A stretch of DNA of 64,000 nt from Deroplatys truncata (taxonomy: Eukaryota > Arthropoda > Insecta > Mantodea > Mantidae): assembly GCA_030765065.1 (NCBI GenBank), contig CM060990.1, forward strand, positions 457,210,321-457,274,320, read 5' to 3'. Shown here piece after piece: positions 23,657-35,130 of this stretch. Position 1 is the first letter of the stretch. Each line of letters opens with the position of its first letter. The position numbers and the translations under genes are program-made. The notes under the pieces were generated by a model, which saw nothing but the letters and a program-made list of their open reading frames with translations, searched no databases and was not told the origin of the DNA.

Positions 23657-25231
23657 TTGTTCGCCGTGACATTATCAGCCTCGTCCAAACCAATTATTCA
23701 GAGAGAGTCTTTATGTAATGTTTAGAAGATATATTACCCATGCAATTTATATCAAAGAAAGCAGAAAATAAATAAGTAAAAATGAAACAAGCTGTTATTC
23801 AAATGCTACAAGATATCTTCTGTACTTAAAACTTTATAGCAACTTAAGGATATTTCTCTTTGACCGGAGTCCCAAAAGTTCTTAGTGGAAGATGCACACT
23901 GTGTTCCATATTTTCTTCGGTTGCCAAACAGCTAGAAGAAATATATAATGAGATGCCAAATGAATGCATATTTATGAAAGAGTTCGAGTAGTAAAGGAAA
24001 ACGAGAGCTATATAAGAATGGTGAGCTTCCTTTGCTTTGATCCTACCTTAAAGATAACTAGAAATGAAATAGAACGTCTTAAAATATTCTATAAAGGAAT
24101 ATTAACGTGTTACTCGCTGTGTTTTGAAGTGCTTTTATTCAGCTGTAAGCGACATCTATAAACTAAGCATCTAAGAATATTAATTTCATTGTATAATAAT
24201 AAAGATGCACTATCACTCTGCATTTTAGTTTTCTTTTTTACGGGGATTTGATCTTCCCTACTGAATTATTAGAAAGATGAATGAAGCAGCACATTTTAAC
24301 CTCAAAATATCTCAGTAATTTTTAATAATATTCTCTTTCGAACAACAGTTTAGGATTTCAGTCATAATTATTACGCATGAAAATCCATACATAAGTATGT
24401 ACTACAACAAAAAGGCACAAAATTGTGGAACTCAATTCTTAAGGGAGTTATTGAATTAAAAATGGATCCAAAAGACAAGCTTAGCATATATGCTAGGGTT
24501 ACATTAAAGGGTTATGGCTATCATCCTTCAGACTAAAGATATCTCAATAAGTGCATTACAAAACCATATGAGCACTTAACTTATGTTTTTCATATACTTT
24601 CAGAAAAACACCTTGGAGGCGTTTGGTAACTCTGCGCATCACCTTGCAGGTGAATCAGAATTCACGTTGAAAGGGTATGTCACATTTGTTAATAGAAGCT
24701 GCGGTGAGATTCCGAAAGCGTCTGGAATGCATCACAGGAATAGTATTAACTTTGTTTGCGGTAGTTACCGCTCAAAAAATCTCTTTCGTGCATTTGCTGT
24801 GAATTAGTGAGAGGTATTAAAGCCCAAACACTTGCTTTGTGTTTGAACAAAGGAACGAAAGTAAAGAAATACCTGAACTTAAACATTTACTCTAGCCACT
24901 TAAAGTAGAAGCGAAATAGGTGCAATGATATTCAATTGCCAGTTACAAATAAATAAATAAATAATAACTAATTAAAACTCACCTGTTTGCCTAAGTATTC
25001 AACGATAACAAATACAAGCAACATTTGGGTTGTATTTTAATTCTACGTTAACAATTGTTTTTTAAACATTTAATACAAGTGGCCGAAAGCTTCACTTTTG
25101 TTCGAACCCACAATAAAACAAATCATTAAATGGCGCTGCGTCACTTCGCAATCTACACATATTTCTAGCACACTTTTGTCTATATAACTGCTACAAAATT
25201 TGGTACATGTACCTCAGTAGTGGCAGCGGTG
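23657..25231. other. AT-rich stretch, one weak exon-like segment
   Basis: The only candidate is 24,603-24,807. An open stretch follows CATATACTTTCAG, which has the shape of a splice acceptor, and reads NTLEAFGNSAHHLAGESEF and so on. I recognise no family, see no matching donor or partner exon, and do not call it a gene. Confidence 0.35.
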
Positions 25232-25366
25232 ATGGTGGTGGTGGTGGTGGTGGTGGTGGTGGTGGTGGTGGTGGTGGTGGTGGTGGTGGTGGTGGTGGTG
25301 GTGGTGGTGGTGGTGGTGGTGGTGGTGGTGGTGGTGGTGGTGGTGGTGGTGGTGGTGGTGGTGGTA
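25232..25366. repeat. (GGT)n microsatellite, about 45 units
   Basis: An essentially uninterrupted GGT run of about 135 bases. The 78-codon frames of poly-Pro or poly-Thr on the minus strand are artefacts of it. Confidence 0.97.
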
Positions 25367-25911
25367 GAAAATAGAGAATGAAGTTCATAAGATGTCCGAA
25401 ATTTATAAGAGGAAAACATAATATTACAAATTTATAATCTTAGTATTAATAGTATACATTGCCTTTTAAAGGTGTATGTTAAATCAGCTGATCGGAGCAA
25501 AGATAGTGCACCAACATTTCTGGGAACGTTAATCATACTTTATAGTATTAATTCTTGATAAACAAACATGTTAAGGAAAGTTATTGGAAAAACAAGATTA
25601 GACAGGTTAGAAATGAAGTAGTAAGACGGCGTAAAGTAAGTTGTCATGGTGTTAAAAGTTGTAAGAAATTGTAGAAAGAAATGAATTAAGCTTCTTACGT
25701 CAACTGAATTTATCATTTTAGTTAAAACGATTCGTACTTTTGGACCGACAAGGAAAGAGGTACCCATTAAAACCATCGTCTGAAATTTGCAGCCATTATT
25801 TCAGAGGTTAGCATAAAGTAAAATTTGCAATGATGTACAAAAAGAAGCGTTTTTATATATAGACTTTTTTATACAAGTGCTGATGTGCCTTAATTTTAAC
25901 CTCCACATTTT

Positions 25912-26044
25912 ATTTTTACGTGCCAGTAAATTACTGTTAGCCTGTCACATTTATGCGAAATTAAATACGATACTTCTGGGCCGGGATTGAACCACAATCT
26001 TGGGCAGAGAAAACCAGTGTTGAACCAACTGCGCCACCCATGTC
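25912..26044 (-). mobile_element. SINE family S5 (tRNA head GGTGGCGCAGTTGGTT)
   Basis: On the minus strand the head reads GGTGGCGCAGTTGGTTCAAC (A box) and GTGGTTCAATCCCGG (B box). It is followed by a short body with ACTGGCACGTAAAAATAAA. The word GGCACGTAAAA also occurs in the S4 SINE at 58,898-59,186, hinting at a shared 3' module. A single copy is seen. Confidence 0.75.
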
Positions 26045-26354
26045 AGCGCCACGTAAATGTGACACGTTTTCAACATTCAGGGAAGGCTGTTTATACCAAC
26101 TGTTTTACCCACCCCTTACACACATAGCTGGGTTATGTTTTTGCAGGAATGGCACAACAGTTTGTGACAACGCGTGTATTAGCTATGCAAATACATCAGC
26201 TTGTTTGTCTATCATTTTGCATTTACTTGTGTGTCCATCGGAATACAGTACTGCGCAATTGTTGATATTTGATAAACAACAAGTGATTTTAGAGGAATCG
26301 AAATATGTATAGCAACAGTTGGATTCTATTTGGGTAATCCTCATAGATTCTTCT

Positions 26355-26355
26355 C

Positions 26356-26386
<31 letters not shown>

Positions 26387-26400
26387 AGAGAGAGGGGGGC
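26355..26400. repeat. (GA)n / G-rich simple repeat
   Basis: GAGAGA runs interrupted by GGGGGGG and GGGGGG tracts. Confidence 0.9.
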
Positions 26401-28589
26401 ATGAGCACTATATTCATAGATAATGTTGGTTACTATAGTAAGTGTGTATGCTATAATCTTGGGCAAATCTTTTTGAATTGCTTTAGAAATTCAAAAGATT
26501 ATAAACAGCATCCTACTGATTGTCAAAACATACCTATATCCAGTCAGCAGAGGTCTAGTGATGAACGTGTTGGTATGTACACTCCAGTTCTAGTTTCTGC
26601 AAGTCACGTTTACAGACCAGGTATTTTTCTAGAGAGCATGTACGGTCTTATGACCCATGCGGCTGTGTTGTGTGATTAATGTAATACTAAGTACTTAATA
26701 AATACCACTACTACTACTTCTTACTGTAACCCCAGAAGGATAAGCACACGTGCTTAGTGATTCCTGCATTCTGAAGTGCATACCCTCTCTTACGTCATGA
26801 ACCGAACGGGTATAATTTCATCATATGCCTTGTCCCTGCTGTTAAACAGTGGGCTATATGACTGCACGGTTATAATGGATCCCAATGACATTTTAATAAA
26901 CACAGAACACAATACCCATAAGTTTAAATACAAAACAGGATGCAAAATTAACAATCTTACTAGCTTTATGTAGCACTGGCTGTCTTACCCGGCACTGCAC
27001 GAATAAATATTAAAGGAGTTGAAATTAAGGACGAAGTGCTTTTTGAAAATCGTGAAAGTCTACAATTTTCACTCAGATCTAAACGCTGGTGTTCAAAGTT
27101 TTGACCAGGTTGCTCATATGGTGCACAGTTTTACATAAAGAGTTGAAAATCTAGCTAGGGGTAGTTTCTTGAGTTGAACATAAACTATCCTATAATTTTC
27201 AGCAAGCCCTCAGGTTCAAGTGTAAAATTTGAGCCCCGAGTGACCAAGCAGTACAATTTTATTTATAAGTAGACAAATATATGAGGTAAGGGTAGTTTTT
27301 AAAACTTTCTAAGTACTATATAATAGAAAACAAGGTTTGGTAGATTTTGGTTTTACGGTATAATTGTATAATTATTGACAGGTGGGTTAAACAGATTTCT
27401 AAATTTGCGGTTGAACATATTGCAGGGGAGGATTTGAGAGTTGTGGTGGCCTAAAATTCCGTTATATAATTTGTATAAAATGTTGTCTAAAGGGCCAAAC
27501 TGAGTTGGTTTGCACATTAATGGTTGAAAATGGAGATAGAAAATAGTAGCAGAGGAATTTTTAAACATTTTTGTGATAGCTTATTATATTTTCCAGGTTC
27601 TAAAATCCAGGTATACCAAATTTTGATATTAAAGTCCTTGATATTAAAGTTCTGCTAAATCAGAGGGCAATATAGTGACAAACACACGATATGCCACTCT
27701 CTCCTCCAAAAACTCAATTTTGAACGATTCTAAGGCTGCTCATTTATCCCTATAGGCCGGAAGTCATTACAAATCTGCCATGTTCGCAATATAGTTTCCA
27801 AAATATTCTCGGGTACTGATATTCAGCCGTTTGGGATTGAAAGTGTGTGACATGTATATGAACCACCCCTATAAAGTCCCCTTTCCCTAGTTTTAAACCT
27901 GTTCGAAATATTTTATAACGTATATCCGTCTAGAAGTACAAGATTTTTTCAATGTCGAAATAGTATCAAAATGATTGTGTGGCTTTTGGGAATACCACAT
28001 ACACACAAATCTTCCTTCTTTACATTAGCATAGGTAGGTATAGATAATACAACATACTGTACACGGGCGTTGTTCCTGAATCCCATGATATAAGAGGTTC
28101 CTTTCTGTGATGTTTATGTCTCCGTGTAATAGTGGACGGTGTAGTGATTTATTATTCTTGTCCATATTTTTGAGATACTTAAAATAATAGAATATTAGTA
28201 GAATAATAGTAACATAGCGATCTTATACTAAGAAATGTAACTGTTTGCTTGTTTCTTCGTTTATAGTGTAAAAACCTATTTATGTATTAATTCGTCTATC
28301 ACTTTATAAAAAGTTCGATTTATTTTATTATTTATAGAATATATTTTATTTCATAAGCAGTACAAAAGCATAAATACTCCTTGTAATGTATACATTATGT
28401 TTTATGTCATTTAAGTAACAGTTTTATTAAAAACGATATCCTTAGTCAATGGGATATTATGGGACGGACATATCACGAAAAGGAAAAAAAAGCAATATAT
28501 GTATTTATGATTCAGTAGTTAAGAAAATAATATAATATGGTTAAAATATTTGGCCAATGAAAGGAAGATAAGAAAATTAATTATTAGCA
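26401..28589. other. AT-rich stretch, no gene recognised
   Basis: Frames of up to 92 codons (26,401-26,679) carry no recognisable motif. ACCCGGCACTGCACGAATA near 26,988 recalls repeat-element ends I have seen in insects, but I cannot place it. Confidence 0.4.
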
Positions 28590-28712
28590 ACAAAATGAGT
28601 TTTTGCTGAAGAGCAAATATACCTTCTAGGATGGAAAGAATTAGAAATAAAGTAATTCGGTAACAATTAATGTAAGTGCAACACACTATAAAGAAAAGCA
28701 ACTTATATGGTA
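28590..28712 (+). mobile_element. LINE (RTE-like) C-terminal fragment, left part
   Basis: This segment encodes the region just before the C-terminus of a LINE reverse transcriptase. Frames give RANIPSRMERIRNKVIR (family form SGRSRRERVRNETIR), then QHTIKKSNL and LIWY with the codons TGG TA. The reading is broken by stops and frame changes. It is interrupted at 28,712 by the pogo element and continues at 30,392. Nothing of the polymerase domain precedes it, so the LINE copy is 5' truncated, as is usual. Confidence 0.75.
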
Positions 28713-29247
28713 GGGGAGAGTTCCCAAAGTTGGACCGTTGCCTAAGTTGGGCCACCTTCATATTTCGCTGTGTTGGTAACTTAAACCTTCAAGTTGGCTC
28801 TGCTGGTGAGAAATGTTGTTAAGGTCGCATGGCTCAGCGGTCAGTTGACTATAGCCATTGAAGCAAGAATAGTTGGCATTTCTTCGTTTGTGTTATACTT
28901 GTTGTGCTAAAAATCATAAGCTTCTGTGTACAGTGTGAGTAAGTAAATAAATTATTTGCAGCATAGTTCATAAGTCCCTTTCATTAGCTAATAATTAGAC
29001 ATTGCAAAATTAAAATTTAATTTTGTATGTTCCTGTAGCATTATCTTTTCTTATATGGTGACCAGTTGCCGAAGTTGGACCACTGCGTGTTTCCTAATTT
29101 GGACCGGTTCTGTTTAGGAGACACTCATAAAAATTAATATTTAAGTGCACTTTTGCAATAAATAATACAAGGGGTAATGCTTTTAGGCCTTTTAAGTGCA
29201 GTTTTACAATAAATAATAGGCAGGGGTAATCGTTTTAGGTTTTCAAG

Positions 29248-29454
29248 ATGGCAAAAAGGGGAATGTGTGGGAAATGGACAAAAGATGAACTGAAGGTCAC
29301 TGTGTCAGCATACATAAACGGTAACTATGAACTTAATGTGTGCTCGTTTATATTATATGAAGAGAGGTTTTCCGGATTTACCATCAAAGATGTTCGTAAA
29401 CTTGCATTCGACATAGCAGAGAAATATGAGTTATCTCACTGTTTCAATGTATGA
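29248..29454 (+). pseudogene. Pogo transposase N-terminal DNA-binding region
   Basis: A 68-codon open frame from ATG 29,248. GKWTKDELKVTVSAYINGNY matches the start of the psq/CENP-B-like helix-turn-helix of pogo-type transposases (family form GxWTEEDLxxAVxAVxxGxM). It then jumps to FSGFTIKDVRKLAFDIAEKY, the second region (family form YGLTPxDVRRLAYELAEKN). The segment normally between them, about 40 residues with GIPRSTLxxR, is replaced by SFILYEER, so part of the helix-turn-helix is missing. The frame stops at the HCFNV motif (family form HxFNKExxMAGxDW). Confidence 0.75.
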
Positions 29455-29594
29455 CACCTACAAAGAATTTCAAGATTATGAAGAAGGTGTCACCCCTTCC
29501 AAATTCATACAAGAAACCTGCTATTCGAAGTTGAGGAAAAGCACAGAAAGCCACTGTAATCACTAGCAGTCCTTATAAGCAACAATTAGAGCAG

Positions 29595-29822
29595 TTGAAG
29601 GGCCGAGTAAAGAAGCAAACATTTGCTAACACAGCTTTATTTCCCAAAGAACAGAAGACAAACGACACTGTTGGCAATTCAAGCTGGTTCTGTGTTTTGT
29701 GTAAGAAGACAAAAGAAGATGACATGATACAGTGTATGGACTGTAAATTATGGGCTCATACACGATGTGTCAATGTGAAGCCCAGCTTACAAAAACAATC
29801 TTTCTGTTCAGGCTGCAATTAG
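29595..29822 (+). pseudogene. Pogo transposase C-terminal PHD-type zinc finger
   Basis: Open frame ending at TAG 29,820-29,822. After a basic linker it encodes a complete C4-H-C3 finger: WFCVLC, then IQCMDC, then WAHTRC, then FCSGC. The aromatic before the metal-binding His and the spacing are as in PHD fingers. Many insect pogo/Jerky-like transposases end in such a finger (family form C-x2-C … W-x-Q-C-x2-C-x2-W-x-H). All eight metal ligands are present. The DDE catalytic domain that should lie between this and the N-terminal part is absent, so only the two ends persist. The start given is a non-ATG frame start and has no significance. Confidence 0.75.
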
Positions 29823-30391
29823 ACTTCACAGTAACTTGCCATTCTTAATCTCAGTCTATAGACATCATTAGTATATTTCAGGGTATCAAGTTTTCTTACA
29901 TTTTTCTATGCAACAAATTTCCTAGTTTGTTCTTCTGTCTTAATTTGAAGCCCTTTATGAGGAAGAAACAGTTTCCCCCAACCTACCAATATAAATATCT
30001 TACTGGTGACGAATACTCCAAAAATATCTGTTCTGTATAATAAGGCCTAAACTACCTAAATATCATGTATGTCTAATAAATATGTTGAAATATAGCTTCT
30101 TTAAAACCTTACAGTTCTTACTTACGTTTTACTCACAGTTTTGTCATCTGGTCCAACTTAAGCAACTGAAGATCGAAATATAGCAACCGGTTTCCTAATT
30201 CGGATCATTTACATACTTCTAAATGTTAAATTATACGCCTTTAAGCTATATATTTATTCAAAATGTAATACCACCTAATGAAAGTGTAAGCTATCTATAT
30301 TATTGTACAATATATTTTGTTTCGATTAGATACATAATAAAGCCTTGGAGCAACACAATATAAAAGTGGTCCAATATAGGCAACCTTCCCC

Positions 30392-30600
30392 TATGTTCAT
30401 GTGAGAAGGATGGGGGGAAAAGATTACCAAAGAAGATGTTCAGATGGAATTCCCTAGGCGGAAGGAAAAGAGGCAGACCCAAGAAGATATGAAGAAACAA
30501 AGAAAGAAACAAACAAACAAAACTCTCTGGGAACCTATGAGAGAATAGAGAAGCTTGGAGACTGAGAATATGGAAGACATTGACATTCATAAAACTCCGT
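30392..30600 (+). mobile_element. LINE (RTE-like) C-terminal fragment, right part
   Basis: Continues the LINE from 28,712. The frame gives HVRRMGGKRLPKKMFRWN and GRKRGRPKK, then REAWRLRIWKTL. This is the standard end of insect RTE-like endonuclease-reverse transcriptases (family form WYGHVxRMxxxRLPKKxxEW…GKRxRGRPxK…DREAWRLGI). It ends close to the LINE 3' end near 30,600, followed by a short GGTGGTGATGATGG stretch. The frame is broken after RGRPKKI. Confidence 0.8.
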
Positions 30601-30959
30601 GGTGGTGATGATGGTAGTGAACGATTTTGTTAACAAACTGCCAAGTGCTTTACAGTACTATATCTCTGTATTTACTCAGCGGTAACACAAACATCTAGCT
30701 AGAGTAGAGAGCGGGTGATTAGAGAGAGCGGGACTTGTGCGATACAAAGCTATCTCTAACCCATATTCGAGTGGGTAGAACTGGAGCAAAATGAGTTTCG
30801 TTCGTTCACTACGGAGGTCGCTATAACCTTTTCCCCACATTTATTTCTATCACTTTAAAAACAGGAAATTGGATTGATGTTGGTGATAAATGTTAACACT
30901 ATTAATGGATTTACTAGTACTAAATTTGAAAAACACCAATAAATAGCAACGACAAGTCT

Positions 30960-31063
30960 GATAAAGAGGCCTCTGAACAAAACTGCCCGGTCTTTCACGC
31001 CTAATATATGTAGAATGGGACGCTAAGGACCATAGTAGGTAAAGGACGTCCATAAATAAAAAC
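30960..31063 (+). mobile_element. SINE family S4, 3' end only
   Basis: From ATAAAGAGGCCTCTG to CGTCCATAAATAAAAA this aligns with the last 100 bases of the S4 SINE at 58,898-59,186. Shared blocks are TCTTTCACGCC, GACGCTAAGGACCA and GTCCATAAATAAA. The tRNA head and central domain are absent (5' truncated). Confidence 0.8.
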
Positions 31064-32096
31064 TCAATTTATTTATTTTTACCAATTAATAGAAATAATG
31101 GAAAACTTAAAATGTGGTGTGAATATGTAAAAGGGTTTTAATACCTACTGAAATGCAACTTTTTAAAAGTCTTGCTCCCTCAAACATCCCTTAGAAGGAT
31201 TATATGATTTCTGCACCCGTGAAAATGGAGTTGAATATCATAGAGTGATTTGATGTAATCTATAAAGCCAATCTTCTGCTAAGTTACAACTCTGCTTCTG
31301 TATTCACAAACAAGCTGAATATTTTATTTTTTATTTTTCATCCTCTGGCTGGATTCAAAGGCGTATGTATGTGTGCACCGAGTGTTTTGTGCTGCTGACC
31401 GATGAAAATTTGGCCTCAGGGAATTTCCAGTATAATGTAGCTTAGTGCTATCCGTCAACCATATTTACCTCTGTCCTTTGTACAGCGTCTGTGGCAGTCG
31501 TCATATCAAACCTCGCTTTACACAAGACCACCCAACTGACAAGCTGGCTCTCGTAACCCAAACACGCTTCCAGGATTTGCAATTAAGAAGCATTTCTCCA
31601 AATATGAGCCAAAATGTATACATCAATGACATAACGTCATGCCACTGCCTATGGGACCTGATGCATTACTTTGTTTCCATGTTTACGTGCTACGATCTAC
31701 AATGCCAATGGAGGATTTTGTTGGTGGGGTGAATGGGTTGCGCTCTCTTTAGAACATAAATACAGTATTCTGGAATTATCACACATTCGTCAACCATGTT
31801 AGGAAATGCTCAACTACATTGTGTTCGGCTGTAATAGTCTTGTTTCATTTAATGCTACTGATATTAATGAAAAACATCAGTTTATTTTACAGTAGCTCGT
31901 CATTAATTTATCAAACGCCCAGATATATCCCTTTGAAGGTTTCCCTACTTTAGTGCATTTTCAGAAAGTACTCCCAATCTGAAATTAAATGTACAATTAC
32001 CACTCAAGCTTAGAGTATTTAATCAATAATTACGGAAATTGCTGTTATAATTAATTAGTGCCATGCACGCTAATACACGCAAGAAAAGTTTGTTAA
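31064..32096. other. AT-rich stretch, no gene recognised
   Basis: A 95-codon frame at 31,445-31,732 on the plus strand has no recognisable motif. Otherwise only short frames are present. Confidence 0.4.
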
Positions 32097-32905
32097 TTTT
32101 TACTTTCTCTAGCACCTAATTATAGAAGGTAGAAATGTTGCATTTCACCCAAAAATATCCAGATTTCGCCGCAATATTATGTATTGAACTTCCTTGTGTC
32201 CAGAAAAAAACAAGCTTTAGAAAAAAGGGTGCTGTACATTTGTGTGAACAGATAGTTAATGCCCTGACCTCTCTGATATTTTAGCTACAACCCAGATAAA
32301 TAGCAAACTGGGTGTTTAAGTCCAACATGCTCCAAGGATGCAAAACGAAGATTTTAAAACAATCTCCCATCTAAAACTACACTTTACATAGAAAACTTTT
32401 CCTTATTTTGTATTTTATTAAAAATCACTACCGATTTTTATTACAATACCAAGTGTTTAAGATACTTACATGGCTAATAAACTGTATCTAATGAATTTCC
32501 TGGAAATACCCTACGAAGTCGTCTTCATTTGGGAGAATTTTTCATAATTGTGTATAAATGATAAACTATAAGATATAGGCAAAAACGTTCTACACAAAAA
32601 GCGCATATCTCTTTAACTGCAATTTATTTCACGGAACCTTCGCGTCTACCATCAGCAATTTCCGAGTTATTCTTTGTTATTGGTCTGAATTTTTCAATAC
32701 GTTTGCCATTTTGAAGTGGTCGTTATTTAGTTGTTTCTCGTGATGTCTCGGAAGGTGAATGAAACTATTACCTCAATTATCATGAAAAGTATACATAAGT
32801 TTTAGCAAGAATAGCTTGTAGATGCTGTACAAAATTAAACGATAATGATAGGAGGAAGCGATGTGAATGTAACACGTCAGATATAATAAGTGAAATGCGC
32901 ACAGG
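32097..32905 (-). repeat. RepX copy A (unclassified dispersed repeat)
   Basis: RepX is defined by comparing copies within this window. On the plus strand copy A opens with the hairpin word TACTTTCTCTAGC…TAGAAGGTAGAAATG, then TTGCATTTCACCCAAAAATA and TTTTATTAAAAATCACTACC. Further on come TTTCCGAGTTATTCTTTG and, at the far end, GATGTGAATGTAACAC. The same order occurs in copy B and, inverted, in copies C and D. There is no long open frame and no tRNA-like head. The class is unknown. It is uninterrupted here at about 0.8 kb. Confidence 0.7.
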
Positions 32906-32947
32906 TGTGTGCAGAATAAACATAATCCTAGTTTTCAGCACTAAGTT

Positions 32948-33180
32948 CTGTCACTTTTTTTGGACATTTGTTGCAGTTCAGCATGTGGTATTTATAAAAT
33001 TTTAGTTTACAGAATTTGCAAACACACTTATCTGTCAGTGCATGGAAATTGTTTTTCTACCACATGTTATGGAGGAAACCATGCACGGCTAGCCTCGTTA
33101 TAGCACTCCTCATGCTTTGATTCGGTCCTGGCAACTTCTGTCTGTCATGGCGCTTGTGGCATAGAATGCCTCCTTGACCT
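32948..33180 (-). pseudogene. Possible LINE C-terminal zinc-motif fragment
   Basis: On the minus strand one frame gives MRSAITRLAVHGFLHNMW and, after one stop, CVCKFCKLKFYKYHMLNCNKC. That is a C-x-C-x2-C … H-x3-C-x2-C arrangement. It resembles the RLxxGH … C-x-C … H-x-L-x-C-P ending of some non-LTR reverse transcriptases, but the fit is loose. It lies immediately beyond RepX copy A. No polymerase motif is nearby. Confidence 0.3.
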
Positions 33181-33389
33181 CATTTCATTTACTGAGGTTT
33201 TCTGCCATCAGCTTTCTATAGGCCTCTCTTGCAGGGAGTAGTAGTTTGTATAAAGATCTTCCATTACAAAGGGCTCTCTCATCAGAATGTATACATATCT
33301 CGATGTAATGTGTTTCGACACCCCAACAGATATATTAGGTATTGAAAAATCCTTAAATTTACTTGTAATACTTTAAAGTTACAAAATTA

Positions 33390-33423
<34 letters not shown>

Positions 33424-34368
33424 TGTTACTTATGTTTAAATAAACTGTCTTTATCTGTAACCAGTTGTGCGCCCTTAAGCCCCATATCATCATCATCATC
33501 ATCATCATCATTTATCTGTAAATAAAGCTAAATTTTCTCCTGAAATATCTGCAGTTTGTTCATCTAGGTACATACATATATTCATGCCAATAGTCGTTGA
33601 ACTTTCATAGGATTTAATAATATTCTGAAGCATTTTGAATATATTTAAGAAGCTTAAGGAAACTATACTGAAATACTTACATGGAATCAAGTGCTGAACG
33701 TTCATAACTTCTGGGTACGGAGGTTTAAATAAGGCTCCGATACAAAAAAGGCGCATCACACATAAACTATCAAATAATGGGAAGTTTCCTAAGTTTAAAT
33801 AATAGTTTTATGGAACACCGTTTGTTGCTAAATACGAGTACTCAGTGATTTATGAGGATATAGGCGAAAAATATAACATGAAAAACAAACGTCAAAAAAA
33901 CTTTAAAATGTATTATTTTGCATATTTTATTAATTTGCTTTCTTGCCTTTCCGTTGTTGTGATTGCTTTTCCGTTTTCCCTTTACTCAGATAAAATACAC
34001 ACAAAACACCGAAGCTCGAAGCGGGACCCAGACATACACCTCAATGACTGTGCCTATGAGGACCTGCCTTTGTCGTTTAATGCTAAGTGCCTCCTCTAAT
34101 ATAGGTGAAAATTAAGGTCAATGAAGTGCTTTATAGAACTTAAAATTTCAATGTCCGATTTTCAATACACCCGTTGCAATGTAATGAATGATACATGGAT
34201 GGATCAAGTTTCAATGAATTCTTTGAAAAATGTGGTTTTAAATTTATTTCGTGCTAAAGTTAGACCAGCTTATGAGGAAGATTATTACTAACCCATGTCG
34301 ACGTTTTATTTTTGTTTTATGAATCAAACTGTAGCAATATGCTTCTATGAACTAACATTTCTATTCAG
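33181..34368. other. AT-rich stretch with simple repeats
   Basis: Contains (AT)n at about 33,391-33,420 and (ATC)n at about 33,487-33,511. Open frames up to 84 codons (33,508-33,759 minus and 33,845-34,099 plus) have no recognisable content. Confidence 0.5.
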
Positions 34369-34689
34369 TTTTACTTTCTATACCTCATGCATAGTAGGTA
34401 GAGAAAGTATTGCACTCCACCCAAAAATTCCATACCGAGATTTTACCGGAAATACTTGTTTTGGGGGCCCCTGAATAAACGGGTCTGCGCGCGCGCGCGT
34501 CTGTAAACGGCATAACTCAAACACGAAATATCGGATAAATGCCAAACTGTATTTTAGTTCAGTATCTTCCAAAAATACGGCACAAATAATTTCAAGAAGT
34601 TCCACCACCACAAACTACCCTTCACTTGGAAATCTTTTCGAAATATTTTCTCAAAATGGCACTAACGATTTTTATTAAAACATCATACC

Positions 34690-34860
34690 GATACCGATGG
34701 CTTCCCGATCGGGAGATATGAGGTTCAAATCCCTCCAGAACCGACCTCCTTGACTAAGGTTTTATTTTGAGGTTTCCAGGTTTACTTCAGGCTTCATAAC
34801 TGACCAATGTCAGGGAGGTACCGTAAACTTAGATCTGTAACGTTTCCTACCGAAATTTTC
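34690..34860 (+). mobile_element. SINE-like fragment inside RepX copy B
   Basis: GGTTCAAATCCCTCC is a good B box. It is followed by ACTAAGGTTTTATTTTGAGG and TTTCCAGG, a layout resembling the SINE at 45,711-45,955. The A-box part, CGATCGGGAGATATG, is poor. No target duplication was located. Confidence 0.45.
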
Positions 34861-34929
34861 TTTCCCAATTATCACCTCAGTTCAAGTATCACCATTGCCC
34901 ATCGTCTGTGTTAACGTATGTAGTAAGAA

Positions 34930-35130
34930 CGGGCGTTTTTTTTTAAGTTCCCTTGTTGTACCCAGTTTATGCTACCGTGTTTTACTGTTTTCATTCCGCT
35001 TATTTCCGCAACACACATACACACACAAACACCCATGCCCGTGGCGGGACTCGAACCCGCGAAATTTAGCTTGGCAGAGGGCCGGAGCGACCGCTCCAGC
35101 GACCACGGCTACGAGGGCCGGCTAAGGCGT
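34930..35130 (-). mobile_element. SINE family S6, nested in RepX copy B
   Basis: On the minus strand the head reads GCCGGCCCTCGTAGCCGTGG then GCGGGTTCGAGTCCCGCCAC (B box). The body has GGGTGTTTGTGTGTGTATG and ends in a poly-A-like tail (poly-T at 34,937 on the plus strand). The same head, body and tail occur at 63,560-63,758. Differences at several positions make both copies old. Confidence 0.85.

Larger units (their letters stand above)
28713..30391 (+). mobile_element. Pogo-type (Tc1/mariner superfamily) transposon, DDE core deleted
   Basis: The ends are GGGGAGAGTTCCCAAAGTTG (left) and, inverted, GGGGAAGGTTGCCTATATTG. TA sits directly outside both (28,711-28,712 and 30,392-30,393), the target-site duplication of this superfamily. 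Variants of GTTGCCxAAGTTGGACC recur many times in both subterminal regions (for example 28,723-28,755, 29,067-29,104, 30,150-30,210 and 30,365-30,385) and are probable transposase-binding sites. A 51-bp tandem duplication lies at 29,141-29,246. Only the two ends of the transposase gene remain, listed separately. Removing the element rejoins the LINE codon TGG-TAT. Confidence 0.88.

Noticed and set aside
24583-24807. Coding exon after CATATACTTTCAG
   Set aside because: Acceptor-like pyrimidine tract only. No donor, no partner exon and no recognisable protein.
25180-25419. Poly-Thr and poly-Pro frames
   Set aside because: Translations of the (GGT)n microsatellite.
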